DNA from: an uncultured Caulobacter sp.
Lineage (GTDB): Bacteria > Pseudomonadota > Alphaproteobacteria > Caulobacterales > Caulobacteraceae
Assembly (NCBI GenBank): GCA_913776195.1
Contig: CAJYMH010000005.1
Coordinates: 26,645 to 90,644, forward strand
Length of the DNA: 64,000 nucleotides
Direction: 5' to 3'
A program made the translations under genes and the position numbers. The notes beneath the pieces are model-generated. The model searched no databases and was not told where the DNA came from. It saw only the letters and a program-made list of their open reading frames with translations. Numbering within the stretch: the stretch's first letter is position 1; the number at the start of each line of letters is the position of its first letter. Positions 16,274-27,116 of this stretch are shown piece by piece.

Positions 16274-17007
16274 GCGTAAGCCAGGTGTTCAGCCAAGAAG
16301 TAGAAGCGCCAGTCCAGCTTCAGGATATTCTCAAGCTCGCGGAAGCTGGGCGGCTCGTAGCGCGACACCACATGCAGCGGCTTGTCGCGGATCTTTAGCA
16401 CCTCGACGAGGAGCACCAGCGAGGTGTCGACCGAGGCGATGCGTGACGCCCGCTCGATCACTGTGCACCAGTCGAACAGGGTGTAGCCCTCGACCTGCTG
16501 AAGGCGGACCTCCTTTTCCGGCGCGCGGTGCGGGAAGGGGATCATACGGCTGGAGCAGTTCTCATTGATCAAGGCGTAGGGGACGCCGTCGTCCAGGCCG
16601 AGATGGCGGAACAGCGCCTCTTCCTTGGACAGGTTGCGTTTCAGCTCCACATGATCGGCCCAGTCGTCGAACTCGATCCCGGCGACCTTGTACTTCAGCT
16701 CCATGGTCAGTTTGGGGGCGTACCGCCAGCTGAAGAACAGCGACAGGTAGGTGTAGTTCGGCCCCTCGATCGGGGTCATGGCGATCTTGTCCGACAGGAA
16801 CATCACCTCGTCCCGGAAGTCGAACGGGCCTTCCAAGATAGGGGTCTCGATGTTCCCCGGCATGATCAGGGCGTCATAAACCCAGGCGTGCTTCTGCAGC
16901 ACGGGCATGATCACCCGCCGGCCTTCGGCGGCGTAGGCCTTGGCGATCTTTTGAATGAAGAAGATGTCGCCCACCATGCCAGGCTGGAAGATGATCACGG
17001 GCTTCAT
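16270..17007 (-). CDS. putative glycosyltransferase-like protein (heptosyltransferase-like fold)
   Basis: The 245-residue protein starts MKPVIIFQPGMVGDIFFIQKIAKAYAAEGRRVIMPV, which resembles the N-terminal Rossmann half of ADP-heptose/GT9-type transferases (G..GD.....P....L) with a hydrophobic first strand. A C-terminal SRIASVDTSLVLLVEVL recalls the GT9 donor-site 'DT...HLA' segment. The ATG at 17007 matches the start of the fold; the frame is open 144 bp further, into the LexA-box region. Donor and acceptor are unknown. The family assignment is by resemblance only. Confidence 0.5.
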   Translation of the reverse strand: MKPVIIFQPGMVGDIFFIQKIAKAYAAEGRRVIMPVLQKHAWVYDALIMPGNIETPILEGPFDFRDEVMFLSDKIAMTPIEGPNYTYLSLFFSWRYAPKLTMELKYKVAGIEFDDWADHVELKRNLSKEEALFRHLGLDDGVPYALINENCSSRMIPFPHRAPEKEVRLQQVEGYTLFDWCTVIERASRIASVDTSLVLLVEVLKIRDKPLHVVSRYEPPSFRELENILKLDWRFYFLAEHLAYA

Positions 17008-17126
17008 GAGGGCGCTCGGAGAATCAGAATCTGCGGCCAGTCTCGCATACCTGCGCCATGGGGCGAGGGCTGTGACGCGTTGCCGTCCGGCGAGATGAAA
17101 CTGGACTCCGAGCTTCGGACTTATTA

Positions 17127-17141
17127 GAACAAAAGCGGAAC
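17127..17141. promoter_or_regulatory. LexA (SOS) box
   Basis: GAAC-AAAAGCG-GAAC is, on the complementary strand, GTTC-N7-GTTC, the alphaproteobacterial LexA operator. It lies 22-36 bp before the imuA start. Confidence 0.85.
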
Positions 17142-17162
17142 ATTTAAGCACGGGATCCGCAC

Positions 17163-17930
17163 ATGTCCGGTTCGCGCGCCGCGCGGCTTTCGGTCTTGAA
17201 GGGCCAGATCGCCGCCCTGGAGGCGGGGACTCGGACTCTGAGTCCTGTCCTGCCCTTTGGTGATCCGCGCATCGACGGCTGCTTTCCTCATGGCGGCCTG
17301 CCCCTGGGCCGCTGGCACGAGGTGGCGGGCGAGGGTCTGGAGACGGAAACCGCCGCCTGCGCCGCCGGCTTCACCGCACTGATGGTCGGCGCCTTGGCCC
17401 GTAAGGGCGAGGTCGTCTGGGTTCTGCGTCGTGATGACCTGCACGCCCCAGGCCTGTCGAACCTGGGCTTTCCCGTCGATCGTCTGATCCAAGTCTGTGT
17501 GCGCGACGAGGCCGAGGCGCTGGCGGCGCTGGAGGATGCTCTTGGCTCCGTCGGCGTCGTGGCGGCGGTGGGCGAGGTCGAGGCCCCGGATCTTCGCGCC
17601 GGGCGGCGACTGCAACTGGCCTGCGAACGGCGTGGGGCCACTGGTTTCATCATCCGCCGCAAGCCGTTCGGCGGGCCGCCGCGGGGGAGGGCGGAACCCT
17701 CGGGCTCCGCCTCGGCCACCCGCTGGCGGATCGGGGCCGCGCCGACCCAGCCGACGCCCTGGGGGCTGGGGCCCCCTCGCTGGCGGGTCGCGCTGGAACG
17801 CTGCCGGGGCGGACGGCCCGGCGAATGGCTCCTGCAGCAAAGGGAGGACGAAGATGGCGCGCATCCTTTCGCTGTGGTGCCGGAATTGGCCGATCACCAC
17901 CTGGCGCCGGAAGAACGTCGCAGGGCCTGA
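17163..17930 (+). CDS. imuA: ImuA, RecA-like accessory factor of mutagenic translesion synthesis
   Basis: The 255-residue protein has the ImuA arrangement: an N-terminal helix LKGQIAALE, then LPFGDPRIDGCFPHGGLPLGRWHEVAG, a RecA-like core segment with a degenerate P-loop. A Pro/Gly/Arg-rich stretch lies around 165-215. ImuA interacts with ImuB and RecA in the Caulobacter mutasome. A LexA box lies directly upstream. The start of imuB lies inside its 3' end (77-bp overlap in another frame), so the two are translationally coupled. Confidence 0.9.
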   Translation: MSGSRAARLSVLKGQIAALEAGTRTLSPVLPFGDPRIDGCFPHGGLPLGRWHEVAGEGLETETAACAAGFTALMVGALARKGEVVWVLRRDDLHAPGLSNLGFPVDRLIQVCVRDEAEALAALEDALGSVGVVAAVGEVEAPDLRAGRRLQLACERRGATGFIIRRKPFGGPPRGRAEPSGSASATRWRIGAAPTQPTPWGLGPPRWRVALERCRGGRPGEWLLQQREDEDGAHPFAVVPELADHHLAPEERRRA

Positions 17931-19386
17931 GGTCGAGGGGGGCGTCCGTCCCTTCGCTCTCATCCAGTCAGAGGCCGGAACCCGTAAGCTGGCGGCGGTG
18001 GATGAGGTGGCGGTCGCCCTGGGCCTGTTCGCGGGGCAGAAGGCGGCCGACGCCGCGGCCCTCGTGCCGGAGCTGGACTCCGCCGATTACGATCCGTCTG
18101 GCGATGCGGCGGCGTTGGAGGCGCTGTGCGATTGGTGCGTGCGCTTCTCGCCGGCCGTGGCGGTCGATGGAGCGGACGGCTTGTTCCTCGACATCACCGG
18201 CGTCTCCCATCTGTGGAGGGGGGAGGCGCACATGGCGGCCGATCTGATCGCGCGCCTAGCGGCCAACGCCATTTCGGCCCGCGCCGCCGTGGCCGATACG
18301 GCGGGCGCGGCCTGGGCCTTGGCGCGGTTCGGCGACAAGCGGGTCGCCGTTGTTCCTGCGGGAGGTCAGGCGGAGGCTCTGCGGTCCCTGCCCATCGCCG
18401 CCCTGCGTCTGGATGCTGCGGCGGCGGCCCAGCTGCCGCGCCTGGGCCTGACCCGGATCGGCAAGATCATGGACCAGCCGCGCGCCGCCCTGGCCCGCCG
18501 GTTCGGCATGGGGCTGATGTTGCGTCTGGATCAGGCGCTGGGTGGATTGGAGGAGGCCCTCGCTTTTCGCCGCCCGCCGACCCCGTGGTTCGAGCGCCTG
18601 GCCTTCGCCGAGCCGATCAGCGCGCTGGAAGATCTGGAGCGGGTCACCGACGACATCCTGGCCGCCATGGCCGAGCGCCTGAACGCGCGAGGGCAGGGCG
18701 CACGGCGCTTCATCCTGACCTTCCACCGGCTGGACGGCCGGGCGCACAGCCTGTCCGCCGGCCTGTCGCGGCCAGGGCGGACACCCGCCCCCATCGCCCG
18801 CCTGCTGAAGCCCAAGCTGGGCGAGATCGACCCCGGCTTCGGCATCGAGGTCGCCACCCTCTGCGCCGAAGACGTCGAGCTTTTGGCCGAACGGCAGGTG
18901 CGGCTGGGCGATGACGCCGAGGCCCTGGCCCAGGAGGGCGTCGCCGCCCTGGTCGATCGGCTGACCGCGCGCCTGGGCGAGGGGCGGGTGTTCCGCACCC
19001 TGCCGGTGCAGAGCCACGTGCCCGAGCGCGCCGTGCGCAGGGGCGAGGCCCTGGCCGACCTGACCGAGGGCTGGGACCCTGACAAGCCGCGCCCGGTGCG
19101 ACTGTTCCGTCAGCCCGAGCCGATCGAGGCCATGGCCCTGCTGCCGGACAACCCGCCCTCGCGTTTTCGGTGGCGGGGACGGATGCACACGGTCACTCGC
19201 GCCGAGGGGCCGGAGCGCATCGGCGACGAATGGTGGCGACGGCCCCTGGATCAGGTCAGCAGCGACCGGGTGCGCGATTATTACCGCGTGGAGGACGCTG
19301 AAGGCGCGCGGTTCTGGATTTTCCGCTCAGGCCTCTATGGCGGCGAGACCCAGCCGCGCTGGTGGCTGCACGGGCTGTTCGCATGA
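17854..19386 (+). CDS. imuB: ImuB, Y-family polymerase-like mutasome scaffold (predicted catalytically inactive)
   Basis: The 510-residue protein begins [19 protein letters not shown]. In active Y-family polymerases the first catalytic acidic residue sits in this strand, and it is absent here. The palm-like [14 protein letters not shown] segment (about 110-123), HhH-containing thumb, little finger and a C-terminal region are present. AGGGAGG six bases before ATG 17854 sets the start. ImuB bridges ImuA, the beta clamp and DnaE2 during SOS mutagenesis. Its stop overlaps the dnaE2 start (ATGA). Confidence 0.92.
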   Translation: MARILSLWCRNWPITTWRRKNVAGPEVEGGVRPFALIQSEAGTRKLAAVDEVAVALGLFAGQKAADAAALVPELDSADYDPSGDAAALEALCDWCVRFSPAVAVDGADGLFLDITGVSHLWRGEAHMAADLIARLAANAISARAAVADTAGAAWALARFGDKRVAVVPAGGQAEALRSLPIAALRLDAAAAAQLPRLGLTRIGKIMDQPRAALARRFGMGLMLRLDQALGGLEEALAFRRPPTPWFERLAFAEPISALEDLERVTDDILAAMAERLNARGQGARRFILTFHRLDGRAHSLSAGLSRPGRTPAPIARLLKPKLGEIDPGFGIEVATLCAEDVELLAERQVRLGDDAEALAQEGVAALVDRLTARLGEGRVFRTLPVQSHVPERAVRRGEALADLTEGWDPDKPRPVRLFRQPEPIEAMALLPDNPPSRFRWRGRMHTVTRAEGPERIGDEWWRRPLDQVSSDRVRDYYRVEDAEGARFWIFRSGLYGGETQPRWWLHGLFA

Positions 19387-22300
19387 CCCGGTACGCGGAG
19401 CTTCAGACGACGACCAATTATTCCTTTCTGCGCGGCGCCTCGCACCCGGGGGAGTTGGTCATCGCCGCCGAGGCCCTGGGCATGGAGGCGGTGGGCATTA
19501 CCGACCGCAACAGCCTGGCCGGGGTGGTGCGGGCCTGGACGGAGGCCAAGGAGAGGAAGGTCCGCGCCCTGACCGGCTGCCGGCTGGACTTCATGGACGG
19601 GACGCCCAGCCTGCTCGTCTATCCCTCCGACCGGGAGGCGTTCGGCCGCCTGACCCGCCTGCTCACCGTCGGCCAACGCCGGGCGAAGAAGGGCGAGTGC
19701 CATCTGACCTGGAACGACTTCCTAGAGCATTCAGAGGGGCAGCTGACCCTGGTCGTACCGCCAAGGTTGCTGGACGAAGCGTTCGAGCGTGACCTGACCT
19801 TGATCGCGGGCGAACTGCGGGGGCGGGTCTGGCTGGCGGCGAGCCGTCTCTATGCAGCCCAGGACATCAAGCGATTGTCGCATCTGGCGGAGCTGGCGGG
19901 AACCCATCGCGCGCCCCTGACCGCCACGGGCGACGTGCTCTATCACGGGCCGGAGCGGCGGCCGCTGCAGGACGTCCTGACCTGCATCCGCCACAACTGC
20001 ACGATCCAGGAGGCGGGGTTTCGGCTCGAGGCCAACGCCGAGCGCCACATGAAGCCCCCGGCCGAAATGGCCCGCCTGTTCGCCCGCTGGCCGGACGCCG
20101 TGGAGCGGTCTGCGGAGATCGCCGAGCAGATCGACTTCGACCTGAAGCAGCTTCGCTACGAGTACCCCGACGAGCCGGTGCCGCCGGGCAGTACGGCCAT
20201 GAAGCATTTGACCAAGCTGTCCTGGGAGGGGGCTAAGAACCGCTACGGCGGGACCATCCCCCAGAAGGTCCGCGACCTGCTCCGCAAGGAGCTGACCCTC
20301 ATCAAGAAGTTGAAGGTCCCCGACTACTTCCTGACGGTGAACGACATCGTCCAGTGGGCGCGGTCGCGGCCCGACCCGATCCTGTGCCAGGGGCGGGGCT
20401 CGGCGGCCAACTCCTCGGTCTGTTTCTGCCTAGGCGTCACGGCGGTTGATCCGACCAAGCCGAACCAGGACCTGCTCTTCGCCCGTTTCCTGTCCGAGGA
20501 GCGGGGCGAGCCGCCGGATATCGACGTCGACTTCGAGCACGAGCGGCGCGAGGAGGTGATGCAGTACGTCTATGACCGCTACGGCCGCCATCGGGCGGCG
20601 ATCTGCGCCACCGTCATCCATTACCGTCCGCGCAGCGCTATCCGGCAGGTGGGCAAGGCGCTCGGCCTGACCGAGGACATCACCGCCGCCCTGGCCAACA
20701 CCGTATGGGGCAGTTGGGGCGACGGCCTGCCCGAGGCGCACATCCGTCAGGCGGGGCTCGATCCCGACAATCTGGAGATCCAGCGCGCCGTCGCCCTGGC
20801 CACCGAACTGCTGAAGTTTCCCCGTCACCTGTCGCAGCACGTGGGCGGCTATGTGCTGACCAAGCGCCGGCTGGACGAGACGGTCCCCATCGGCAACGCG
20901 GCCATGAAAGACCGCACCTTCATCGAATGGGACAAGGACGACATAGACGAGGTCGGCCTGATGAAGGTCGATATCCTGGCGCTCGGCATGCTGACCGCCA
21001 TCAAGCGGGCCTTCCGCATGCTGCAGAAGGATCACGGAGAGAAGATCAACGACCTCGCCGACATCCCGCAGGAGGCGCCGGAGGTCTACGCCATGCTCCA
21101 GAAGGCGGACTCCGTCGGCGTCTTCCAGGTGGAGAGCCGGGCGCAGATGTCGATGCTGCCCCGCCTGCGGCCGGAGAACTTCTACGACCTCGCCATTCAG
21201 GTGGCGATCGTACGGCCTGGTCCGATCCAGGGGGACATGGTCCACCCATATCTGAAGCGGCGGCAGGGGATCGAACCCGTTAGCTATCCCGCGCCGCATC
21301 CCGATCACGGGCCGTCTGATGAGCTGATGTCGATCCTGGAGAAGACCAAGGGCGTGCCGCTTTTCCAAGAGCAGGCCATGCGCCTGGCTATCGAGGCGGC
21401 GAAGTTCTCGGAGGCCGAGGCCAACCAGCTTCGCCGCTGCATGGCGACCTTCAAGAGCCTGGGCGATCTGGGCGTTCACAAGGAGAACTTCATCGGCGGC
21501 ATGGTGCGCCGAGGCTACGATCTCGACTTCGCCCAGCGTTGTTTCAAGCAGATCGAGGGGTTCGGCTCTTACGGCTTCCCCGAAAGCCACGCGGTCAGTT
21601 TCGCCCTGCTCGTCTATGCCTCGGCCTGGATCAAGTGCGTTTGGCCTGACGTATTCTGCGCGGCCCTGATCAACAGCCAGCCCATGGGGTTTTACCAACC
21701 GGCGCAACTGGTGCGAGACGCCAGGGACAACGGCAAGGTGGAGGTGCGGCCGCCCGACATCCTGTCCAGCGACTGGGACTGCACCCTCGAGAGGGCGAGC
21801 CAGCCGGGTTCAGTCCTGAAGGCGGTGCGGCTGGGCCTGCGTCAGATTCGTGGTTTCAAGAAGCCGGAAGCCGAGCTGCTGATGCAGGTGCGGATGAAGG
21901 ATGGTGCGAGCGAACTCGCTCACTTCGCCCAGGCCGGCCTGTCCCGTCGCTCCCTCGAACTCCTCGCAGAGGCGGACGCTTGCCGCTCCATCGGACTGGA
22001 CCGCCGACAGGCCCTGTGGGCGGTGAAGGGGCTGGCGCCGGAGATACGGGCGAAGCGGGAGACGCCGTTGCTGGCGGGGCTGCCGCTGTTCGAAACGGCG
22101 GCGAATTTGCCCCAGATGACCGCCACCCAGCATGTGGCCGAGGACTACCGCACGGTCAGCCTGTCGCTGAAGGATCATCCGGTGCGCTTCTTCCGGCCTC
22201 GGCTGGAACGGATGGGATGCACGCCGGCCGAGGCGCTCAAGAACCTCAAGGACGGATCGTCTGTGACCGTGGCCGGGCTGGTGCTGATCCGCCAGCGCCC

Positions 22301-22589
22301 CGGCACGGCCAAGAACGTCACCTTCCTGACCCTGGAGGACGAGACCGGCCCCATGAACGCGGTGATCTGGCAGCGCCTGTTCCAGGCGAACCGTCGCACG
22401 GTCATGACCTCCGGCTTCCTGGCGATCCACGGTAAGATCCAGAAAGAAAGCGGCGTCATCCACGTTGTGGCGGACGGGTTCGACGACCTGTCCCACTGGC
22501 TGCCTCGCCTGAAGGAGGAGCCTGGGGAGCAGATTCAGGTGCGGTCACGCGTCACCGGCCGCCTGATCCGCAGCCGGGACTTCCACTAG
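19383..22589 (+). CDS. dnaE2: error-prone DNA polymerase III alpha-type, DnaE2
   Basis: The 1068-residue C-family polymerase has an N-terminal PHP domain ([23 protein letters not shown], with [15 protein letters not shown]). The palm carries the catalytic motif PDIDVDF at about 378-384, followed by finger and thumb segments. A C-terminal OB fold lies near 958-1000 ([18 protein letters not shown]...TLEDETG). Its length and lack of the extended tail separate it from replicative DnaE1. It performs lesion bypass and induced mutagenesis with ImuA and ImuB. The start overlaps imuB by four bases, and its stop overlaps the convergent phosphatase gene by four. Confidence 0.96.
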   Translation: MTRYAELQTTTNYSFLRGASHPGELVIAAEALGMEAVGITDRNSLAGVVRAWTEAKERKVRALTGCRLDFMDGTPSLLVYPSDREAFGRLTRLLTVGQRRAKKGECHLTWNDFLEHSEGQLTLVVPPRLLDEAFERDLTLIAGELRGRVWLAASRLYAAQDIKRLSHLAELAGTHRAPLTATGDVLYHGPERRPLQDVLTCIRHNCTIQEAGFRLEANAERHMKPPAEMARLFARWPDAVERSAEIAEQIDFDLKQLRYEYPDEPVPPGSTAMKHLTKLSWEGAKNRYGGTIPQKVRDLLRKELTLIKKLKVPDYFLTVNDIVQWARSRPDPILCQGRGSAANSSVCFCLGVTAVDPTKPNQDLLFARFLSEERGEPPDIDVDFEHERREEVMQYVYDRYGRHRAAICATVIHYRPRSAIRQVGKALGLTEDITAALANTVWGSWGDGLPEAHIRQAGLDPDNLEIQRAVALATELLKFPRHLSQHVGGYVLTKRRLDETVPIGNAAMKDRTFIEWDKDDIDEVGLMKVDILALGMLTAIKRAFRMLQKDHGEKINDLADIPQEAPEVYAMLQKADSVGVFQVESRAQMSMLPRLRPENFYDLAIQVAIVRPGPIQGDMVHPYLKRRQGIEPVSYPAPHPDHGPSDELMSILEKTKGVPLFQEQAMRLAIEAAKFSEAEANQLRRCMATFKSLGDLGVHKENFIGGMVRRGYDLDFAQRCFKQIEGFGSYGFPESHAVSFALLVYASAWIKCVWPDVFCAALINSQPMGFYQPAQLVRDARDNGKVEVRPPDILSSDWDCTLERASQPGSVLKAVRLGLRQIRGFKKPEAELLMQVRMKDGASELAHFAQAGLSRRSLELLAEADACRSIGLDRRQALWAVKGLAPEIRAKRETPLLAGLPLFETAANLPQMTATQHVAEDYRTVSLSLKDHPVRFFRPRLERMGCTPAEALKNLKDGSSVTVAGLVLIRQRPGTAKNVTFLTLEDETGPMNAVIWQRLFQANRRTVMTSGFLAIHGKIQKESGVIHVVADGFDDLSHWLPRLKEEPGEQIQVRSRVTGRLIRSRDFH

Positions 22590-23326
22590 ACCGCCGACGG
22601 CAGCTCCAACTCCACCAGCAGCGGCAGGTGATCCGAAGCTTGGCGGGCGCGACCGTCATAGGGGCTTTCCACCGCGCAGACCTTGATGTCGCCCGCCAGG
22701 AAGACGTGGTCGATCCGCATGAAGGGGAAGTTCGACGGGAAGGTCGCGGTCGGCGGACGCGGCCGGCCAAGCTGGGCGTCGCGCATGGCGGCCCGCAGCA
22801 TGCGATAGGTCTTGGAATAAGGCGTGGCGTTGAAATCGCCCAACAGGACGGCGGGCGCAGTGAACTGCTCGTCGGCCAGCCACTCGTCAATCAGGGCGGC
22901 GGCCTGACGTTGCTGCTCGCGGGGAATCAGGCCCAGGTGCGTGTTGATCACCTGCAGCTCGCGCCCGCCGCCGATGTCGATGGCGACCCAGACCGCCCCG
23001 CGTGGCTCCAATCCCGGCACGCGCTTGTACTGGGGCAAAGAGTCGGCGCGGATAAGGCGCTCCGGGAGGGCGGTTAGGATGGCGTCGCCGTAGAGCTCCT
23101 CCTCCACCTTCATGGCCGGGTGGAAGCGGGACTTCATCTTCAACAGTTCGGCCAGTTTGTGGGCCTGGTCTACGCCGCGCGTGCGGGCGCGGCCGACGTC
23201 GAGCTCTTGCAGGGCCACCACGTCAGGACGCAGAGCGGCGATCACCTCGGCGACACGCTCCACATCGAGGCGACGATCGACGCCTACGCAGCGATGGACG
23301 TTGTAGGTGACAAGGCGAAGTTTCAT
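22586..23326 (-). CDS. endonuclease/exonuclease/phosphatase (EEP) family protein
   Basis: The 246-residue DNase I-like fold protein has the expected motif order: [11 protein letters not shown] with metal ligand Asn, [10 protein letters not shown] with catalytic Glu, the internal [14 protein letters not shown] and the C-terminal SDHLPL His. These residues make a metal-dependent phosphodiesterase or phosphatase likely. Substrates in the family include nucleic acids, phospholipids and sphingomyelin. It starts four bases inside the metW 3' end and may be co-transcribed with metX-metW. Confidence 0.85.
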   Translation of the reverse strand: MKLRLVTYNVHRCVGVDRRLDVERVAEVIAALRPDVVALQELDVGRARTRGVDQAHKLAELLKMKSRFHPAMKVEEELYGDAILTALPERLIRADSLPQYKRVPGLEPRGAVWVAIDIGGGRELQVINTHLGLIPREQQRQAAALIDEWLADEQFTAPAVLLGDFNATPYSKTYRMLRAAMRDAQLGRPRPPTATFPSNFPFMRIDHVFLAGDIKVCAVESPYDGRARQASDHLPLLVELELPSAV

Positions 23327-23991
23327 CCGCCGAAGAGATCGTTCCTGGGGGCTTGAGGTTCCGTCGGCGAGGCGCTTTCTCCACGCCGGCTGAGCAGGAA
23401 AAGGGCCGCTTCAGACCGCCAGTTCTCGATGGACTTGGTCGGATCGATGGCGCGGGCAGGCCGTCCTTCCGTCAAGGCGGCGCATGCGTCGATGCGCAGG
23501 TCCAGGTCCTCGCACAAGCTCAGGAAGTCGGCGAGCGTGCACAGGTGGATGTTTGGCGTCGACCACCAAGGCTCGGGCAGGGCGCGGGTCTCGGGCATGC
23601 GTCCCCGGCTGACCAGCGACCAGCGCACACGCCAGTGGCCGAAGTTGGGGAAGGAGACGATCGCGCGATCGGCGATGCGCAGCAGCTCGCCCAGTACATG
23701 GCGGGGGTGGCGCACAGCCTGCAGGGTCTGGGACAGGATCGCGTAGTCGAAGGCCTTGGCGGCGAAGTGGTCCAGGTCGCGGTCGGCGTCCCCCTGAACG
23801 ACGGCCAGCCCCCGCGACAGGCCGGCGGCGACGCCTTCGGGGCTGATCTCGACCCCGCGGCCGTCCACCTGCTTTTCCTGGGCCAGGATCTCCAGCAGTT
23901 CGCCCTCGCCGCAGCCCACGTCGAGCACGCGCGAGCCCGGCCGCACCAGGCGCAGGATCTCCTTGAAGTCCTCGCGGATCACCGGCCTCAC
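23323..23991 (-). CDS. metW: MetW, methionine biosynthesis methyltransferase-like protein
   Basis: The 222-residue protein has a SAM-binding fold with motif [13 protein letters not shown] (about 22-33), a [15 protein letters not shown] segment and the MetW-typical [14 protein letters not shown] and [12 protein letters not shown] segments. MetW pairs with MetX and is required for full homoserine acyltransferase activity in several proteobacteria. Its start overlaps the metX stop by four bases. The C-terminal tail beyond about residue 200 is variable and polar. Confidence 0.93.
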   Translation of the reverse strand: MRPVIREDFKEILRLVRPGSRVLDVGCGEGELLEILAQEKQVDGRGVEISPEGVAAGLSRGLAVVQGDADRDLDHFAAKAFDYAILSQTLQAVRHPRHVLGELLRIADRAIVSFPNFGHWRVRWSLVSRGRMPETRALPEPWWSTPNIHLCTLADFLSLCEDLDLRIDACAALTEGRPARAIDPTKSIENWRSEAALFLLSRRGESASPTEPQAPRNDLFGG

Positions 23992-25148
23992 GCGATGCCC
24001 CGCGCCTGATCGGCCGAGGCCATGAAGCCCGACAGGGCCGCGTTCATCACCGGCTCGTCCAGCAGGAAGGCGTCATGACCCTTGTCGCTTTCGATCTCGA
24101 CGAAACTGGCCCGCGCGCCGGCGGCGTTGAGAGCCCGCACGATGTGGCGGTTCTCGGCGGTGGGGTAGAGCCAGTCGGTGGTAAAGGACAGGACGCAGAA
24201 GCGCACGTTGCGCGCCTTCTTGAACGCCTCCGCCAGGATGCCGCCGTGGCTTTGGGCCAAGTCGAAATAGTCCATGGCCCGGGTGATGTAGAGGTAGGAG
24301 TTGGCGTCGAAGCGGTCGACGAAGCTGGCTCCTTGGTGGCGCAGATAGCTCTCCACCTGGAAGTCGGCGTCAAAGCCCCAGGAGAGGCCGTCGCGCTGCA
24401 GTTCGCGGCCGAACTTCCGCTGCAGGGCCGGTTCGGACAGATAGGTGATGTGCGCGGCCATGCGGGCCACGGCCAGACCCTTTTCCGGCCGCACGCCATG
24501 CACGGCGTAGGAGCCGCCGCGCCAATCCGGATCGGCCATGACCGCCTGGCGGCCGACCTCATGGAAGGCGATGTTCTGGGCCGAGTGGCGGGCCGCCGAG
24601 GCGATGATCACGGCGGAGAAGATCTTCTCCGCATAGTCCGCCGCCCATTGCAGCACCTGCATGCCGCCCATGGAGCCGCCGACCACGGCGAACAGGGTCT
24701 CGACCCCCAGCGCCTCGACCAGCATGGCCTGGGCGCGAACCATATCGGCGATGGTGATCACCGGGAACGACAGGCCATAAGCCTGGCCGGTGGCCGGATT
24801 GATCGAGGCTGGACCCGTGGAGCCCATGCAGCCGCCGATGACATTCGAGCAGATGATGAAATGCCGCGCCGGATCCAGCGGCAGGCCGGGGCCGATCAGA
24901 CGATTCCACCAGCCGGGCTTGCCCGACACCGGGTGCTCTCCCGCGCAGTGCTGATCGCCCGTCAGGGCGTGGCACACCAGGACCGCGTTGGACTTGTCGG
25001 CATTCAGCTCGCCGTAGGTGCGGTAGGCGATCTCGAGGGGGGCGAGCTGGCCGCCGGAATCGAGTTGCAGCGGCTGTTCAGCGGGAAACCGCCAAGTGCC
25101 CCCGTCGCCGCAAAACGCCTGATTCATGGTCGCCGTCGCCACCGTCAT
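23988..25148 (-). CDS. metX: homoserine O-acyltransferase (acetyl- or succinyl-)
   Basis: The 386-residue alpha/beta hydrolase acylates homoserine in methionine synthesis. The nucleophile elbow is GGSMGG with Ser159, the oxyanion region is [12 protein letters not shown], and the catalytic Asp and His lie in TDWLYP and KGHDAFL. The acyl donor cannot be set by eye; MetX of alphaproteobacteria may use acetyl- or succinyl-CoA. It leads a metX-metW-EEP cluster. The divergent sixA-like gene starts 78 bp away, so the promoter region is short. Confidence 0.95.
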   Translation of the reverse strand: MTVATATMNQAFCGDGGTWRFPAEQPLQLDSGGQLAPLEIAYRTYGELNADKSNAVLVCHALTGDQHCAGEHPVSGKPGWWNRLIGPGLPLDPARHFIICSNVIGGCMGSTGPASINPATGQAYGLSFPVITIADMVRAQAMLVEALGVETLFAVVGGSMGGMQVLQWAADYAEKIFSAVIIASAARHSAQNIAFHEVGRQAVMADPDWRGGSYAVHGVRPEKGLAVARMAAHITYLSEPALQRKFGRELQRDGLSWGFDADFQVESYLRHQGASFVDRFDANSYLYITRAMDYFDLAQSHGGILAEAFKKARNVRFCVLSFTTDWLYPTAENRHIVRALNAAGARASFVEIESDKGHDAFLLDEPVMNAALSGFMASADQARGIA

Positions 25149-25225
25149 GAGGTCTTGGACCTTTTGGCGCTACGCCTGTCAACCGGCGCTTTGAGCGGGT
25201 CGCGAGCAAGGCTAAGAGGGGCGGC

Positions 25226-25732
25226 ATGGAACGGCTTATTCTTATGCGTCACGGGGCCGCTGAGCGGCGCGGCCCCACGGGCGGCGACTTCGACCGGGCG
25301 TTGACCCCCCAGGGGCGCATCGACGCTGTGTTGATCGGCGAAGCCCTGGCCAAGGCGGGCTTCTCGCCGGACTTGGCCCTCGTCTCCGAGGCGCGCCGCG
25401 CGCAGGAAACCTGGGCCGGCGCGAATGAGGCGTTTCCCACGGCACGGGTCGAGAACCGCGCCGATTTCTATTCAGCCAGCAGCCAGACCGTGCTGTCCGT
25501 GGTCGAGGAGCAGGGGCCCGGCACGGTGATAGTGGTGGGACACAATCCGACGCTTCAGGACCTGGCCGTGGGCCTGCTGAAGGCGGGCGGGGCCTCGCCG
25601 GCGCTGATCGCGCGGGTGGAGATGCGTTTCCCGCCCGCCACCGCCGTGGCGTTCAATTTCGACGAAGCCGGACGCCCGCAGCTCGATGGCTTGTTCTACG
25701 CCGCCGACCACGGCGGGCGGGGGGCCGAATGA
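25226..25732 (+). CDS. SixA-like histidine phosphatase
   Basis: The 168-residue member of the histidine phosphatase superfamily has the catalytic RHG triad at 8-10 (His9), the second His in VVGHNPT (about 107-111) and the compact size of SixA. SixA dephosphorylates phosphohistidine on HPt domains or PtsO-type proteins. The target here is unknown. It begins a plus-strand operon in which each gene overlaps the next by four bases (DUF952, pyrD, VTT family). Confidence 0.85.
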   Translation: MERLILMRHGAAERRGPTGGDFDRALTPQGRIDAVLIGEALAKAGFSPDLALVSEARRAQETWAGANEAFPTARVENRADFYSASSQTVLSVVEEQGPGTVIVVGHNPTLQDLAVGLLKAGGASPALIARVEMRFPPATAVAFNFDEAGRPQLDGLFYAADHGGRGAE

Positions 25733-26073
25733 GGCCTATCTTCAAGATCATGAGCCGGGCCGAGTGGGCGGCCTTCCAGGCGGAGGGCGAGTTCGGCGGT
25801 TCGGCGGTCGATCTGGCGGACGGCTACATCCATTTCTCCGCGCCCGATCAGGCCCAGGAGACGGCGGCCAAGCACTTCGCCGGCCGTGACGATCTGGTGC
25901 TACTTACCCTCGACGCCGACGTGCTTGGCGATAAGCTGGCCTGGGAGCCGTCGCGGGGCGGGGCCCTGTTTCCGCACCTTTACCGCCCCATCGCGTTGAA
26001 CGAGGTGGCCGCGTGGCGCGATCTGCCCCTTGGGGTCGACGGCGCGCCTCAACTTGGTGATCTTTCCGAATGA
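25729..26073 (+). CDS. DUF952 family protein
   Basis: The 114-residue protein has the DUF952 pattern: IFKIMSRAEWAAFQAEGEFGGSAVDLADGYIHFSAPDQAQETAAKHF, then VLLTLDADVLGDKLAWEPSRGGALFPHLYRPI. The conserved 'DGYIHFS' and 'E.SRGG..FPHLY' segments, with their His residues, suggest a small enzyme or ligand-binding fold related to ADP-ribosyltransferase-like folds. No function is established. Overlapping start and stop codons couple it to both neighbours. Confidence 0.88.
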   Translation: MRPIFKIMSRAEWAAFQAEGEFGGSAVDLADGYIHFSAPDQAQETAAKHFAGRDDLVLLTLDADVLGDKLAWEPSRGGALFPHLYRPIALNEVAAWRDLPLGVDGAPQLGDLSE

Positions 26074-27116
26074 GTTTTCACGATCTCGCTGCCCGCGCCA
26101 TGCACCTCTTCGATCCGGAGGATGCGCACGGGCTCGCCATCAAGGGGCTGAAGGCCGGCCTCGGGCCGCGCAACCACATCGATTTGCCGGCCCTGGCGAC
26201 GACCGTGGCGGGGCTCGAACTGCCCAACTGCATCGGCTTGGCCGCCGGCTTCGACAAGAATGCCGAGGTTCCGGACGCCATGCTGGCCGCCGGCTTCGGC
26301 TTCGTCGAGGCTGGGACGGTGACCCCGCTGCCCCAGGCGGGCAATCCGCGTCCGCGACTGTTCCGCCTGACGGAGGATCAGGCGGTGATTAACCGCATGG
26401 GCTTCAACAACGAGGGACTGGAGGCGTTCGCCTCGCGCTTGTCGCATCGTCAGCGCCGCGGCGTGGTCGGGGCCAATATCGGCGCCAACAAGGACGCCGA
26501 CGACCGGGTCGCGGACTATGTGAACGGCCTGTCCCACCTCTGGGGTCTGGCGGACTATTTCACGGTCAACATCTCCTCGCCCAACACGCCGGGCCTGCGC
26601 GCTCTGCAGACCAAGGCGGCGCTGGAGGAATTGCTGGGTCGTCTGGCCGAACGCCGCGCCGCGCTTGCGCCTGAAGGAAATGTGCCCGTCTTCCTGAAGG
26701 TCGCTCCCGATCTGGAGGACGGCGAGGTTGAAGCCATCGTCGAGACGGCGGTCGAGAACGGCCTGGACGGGATCATCGTCTCCAACACCACCATCGCCCG
26801 GCCCGACACCCTGAAGTCGGCTCTGGCCTCGGAGACGGGCGGCCTGTCCGGTGCGCCGCTGACGGAGCGCTCCACCGCCGTGTTGGGGCAGTTCTTCCAG
26901 GCCGCCGATGGGCGCATCGCCCTGATCGGAGCCGGCGGAGTCGGCGGCGGGGCGGCCGCCTACGCTAAAATCCGCGCCGGCGCCCAGGCGGTGCAGCTCT
27001 ATTCAGCGCTGGTCTATGGCGGGCCAGGCTTGGTGGTCCGGATCGCTCATGACCTGGCGGCGCGGCTGAAGGCTGACGGTTTCACCTCGGTGGCTCAGGC
27101 GGTCGGCGCACGATGA
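26070..27116 (+). CDS. pyrD: dihydroorotate dehydrogenase (quinone), class 2
   Basis: The 348-residue FMN enzyme oxidises dihydroorotate in pyrimidine synthesis and passes electrons to the quinone pool at the inner membrane. The amphipathic N-terminal helix (FHDLAARAMHLFDPEDAHGLAIKGLK) typical of class 2 is present. GLAAGFDKNAEVPDAM, GTVTPLPQAGNPRPRLFRL and NISSPNTPGLR with the catalytic serine region follow, together with the phosphate site near IGAGGVGGGAAAYAKI. It is coupled to DUF952 upstream and a VTT protein downstream. Confidence 0.96.
   Translation: MSFHDLAARAMHLFDPEDAHGLAIKGLKAGLGPRNHIDLPALATTVAGLELPNCIGLAAGFDKNAEVPDAMLAAGFGFVEAGTVTPLPQAGNPRPRLFRLTEDQAVINRMGFNNEGLEAFASRLSHRQRRGVVGANIGANKDADDRVADYVNGLSHLWGLADYFTVNISSPNTPGLRALQTKAALEELLGRLAERRAALAPEGNVPVFLKVAPDLEDGEVEAIVETAVENGLDGIIVSNTTIARPDTLKSALASETGGLSGAPLTERSTAVLGQFFQAADGRIALIGAGGVGGGAAAYAKIRAGAQAVQLYSALVYGGPGLVVRIAHDLAARLKADGFTSVAQAVGAR

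Noticed and set aside
25149..25225. Possible SAM-II-type riboswitch upstream of metX
   Set aside because: The 77-bp leader has short GC stems and an AAAAGG word, but I could not fit the conserved loops and pseudoknot of SAM-II, and the space is shared with a divergent gene. A covariance search would settle it.
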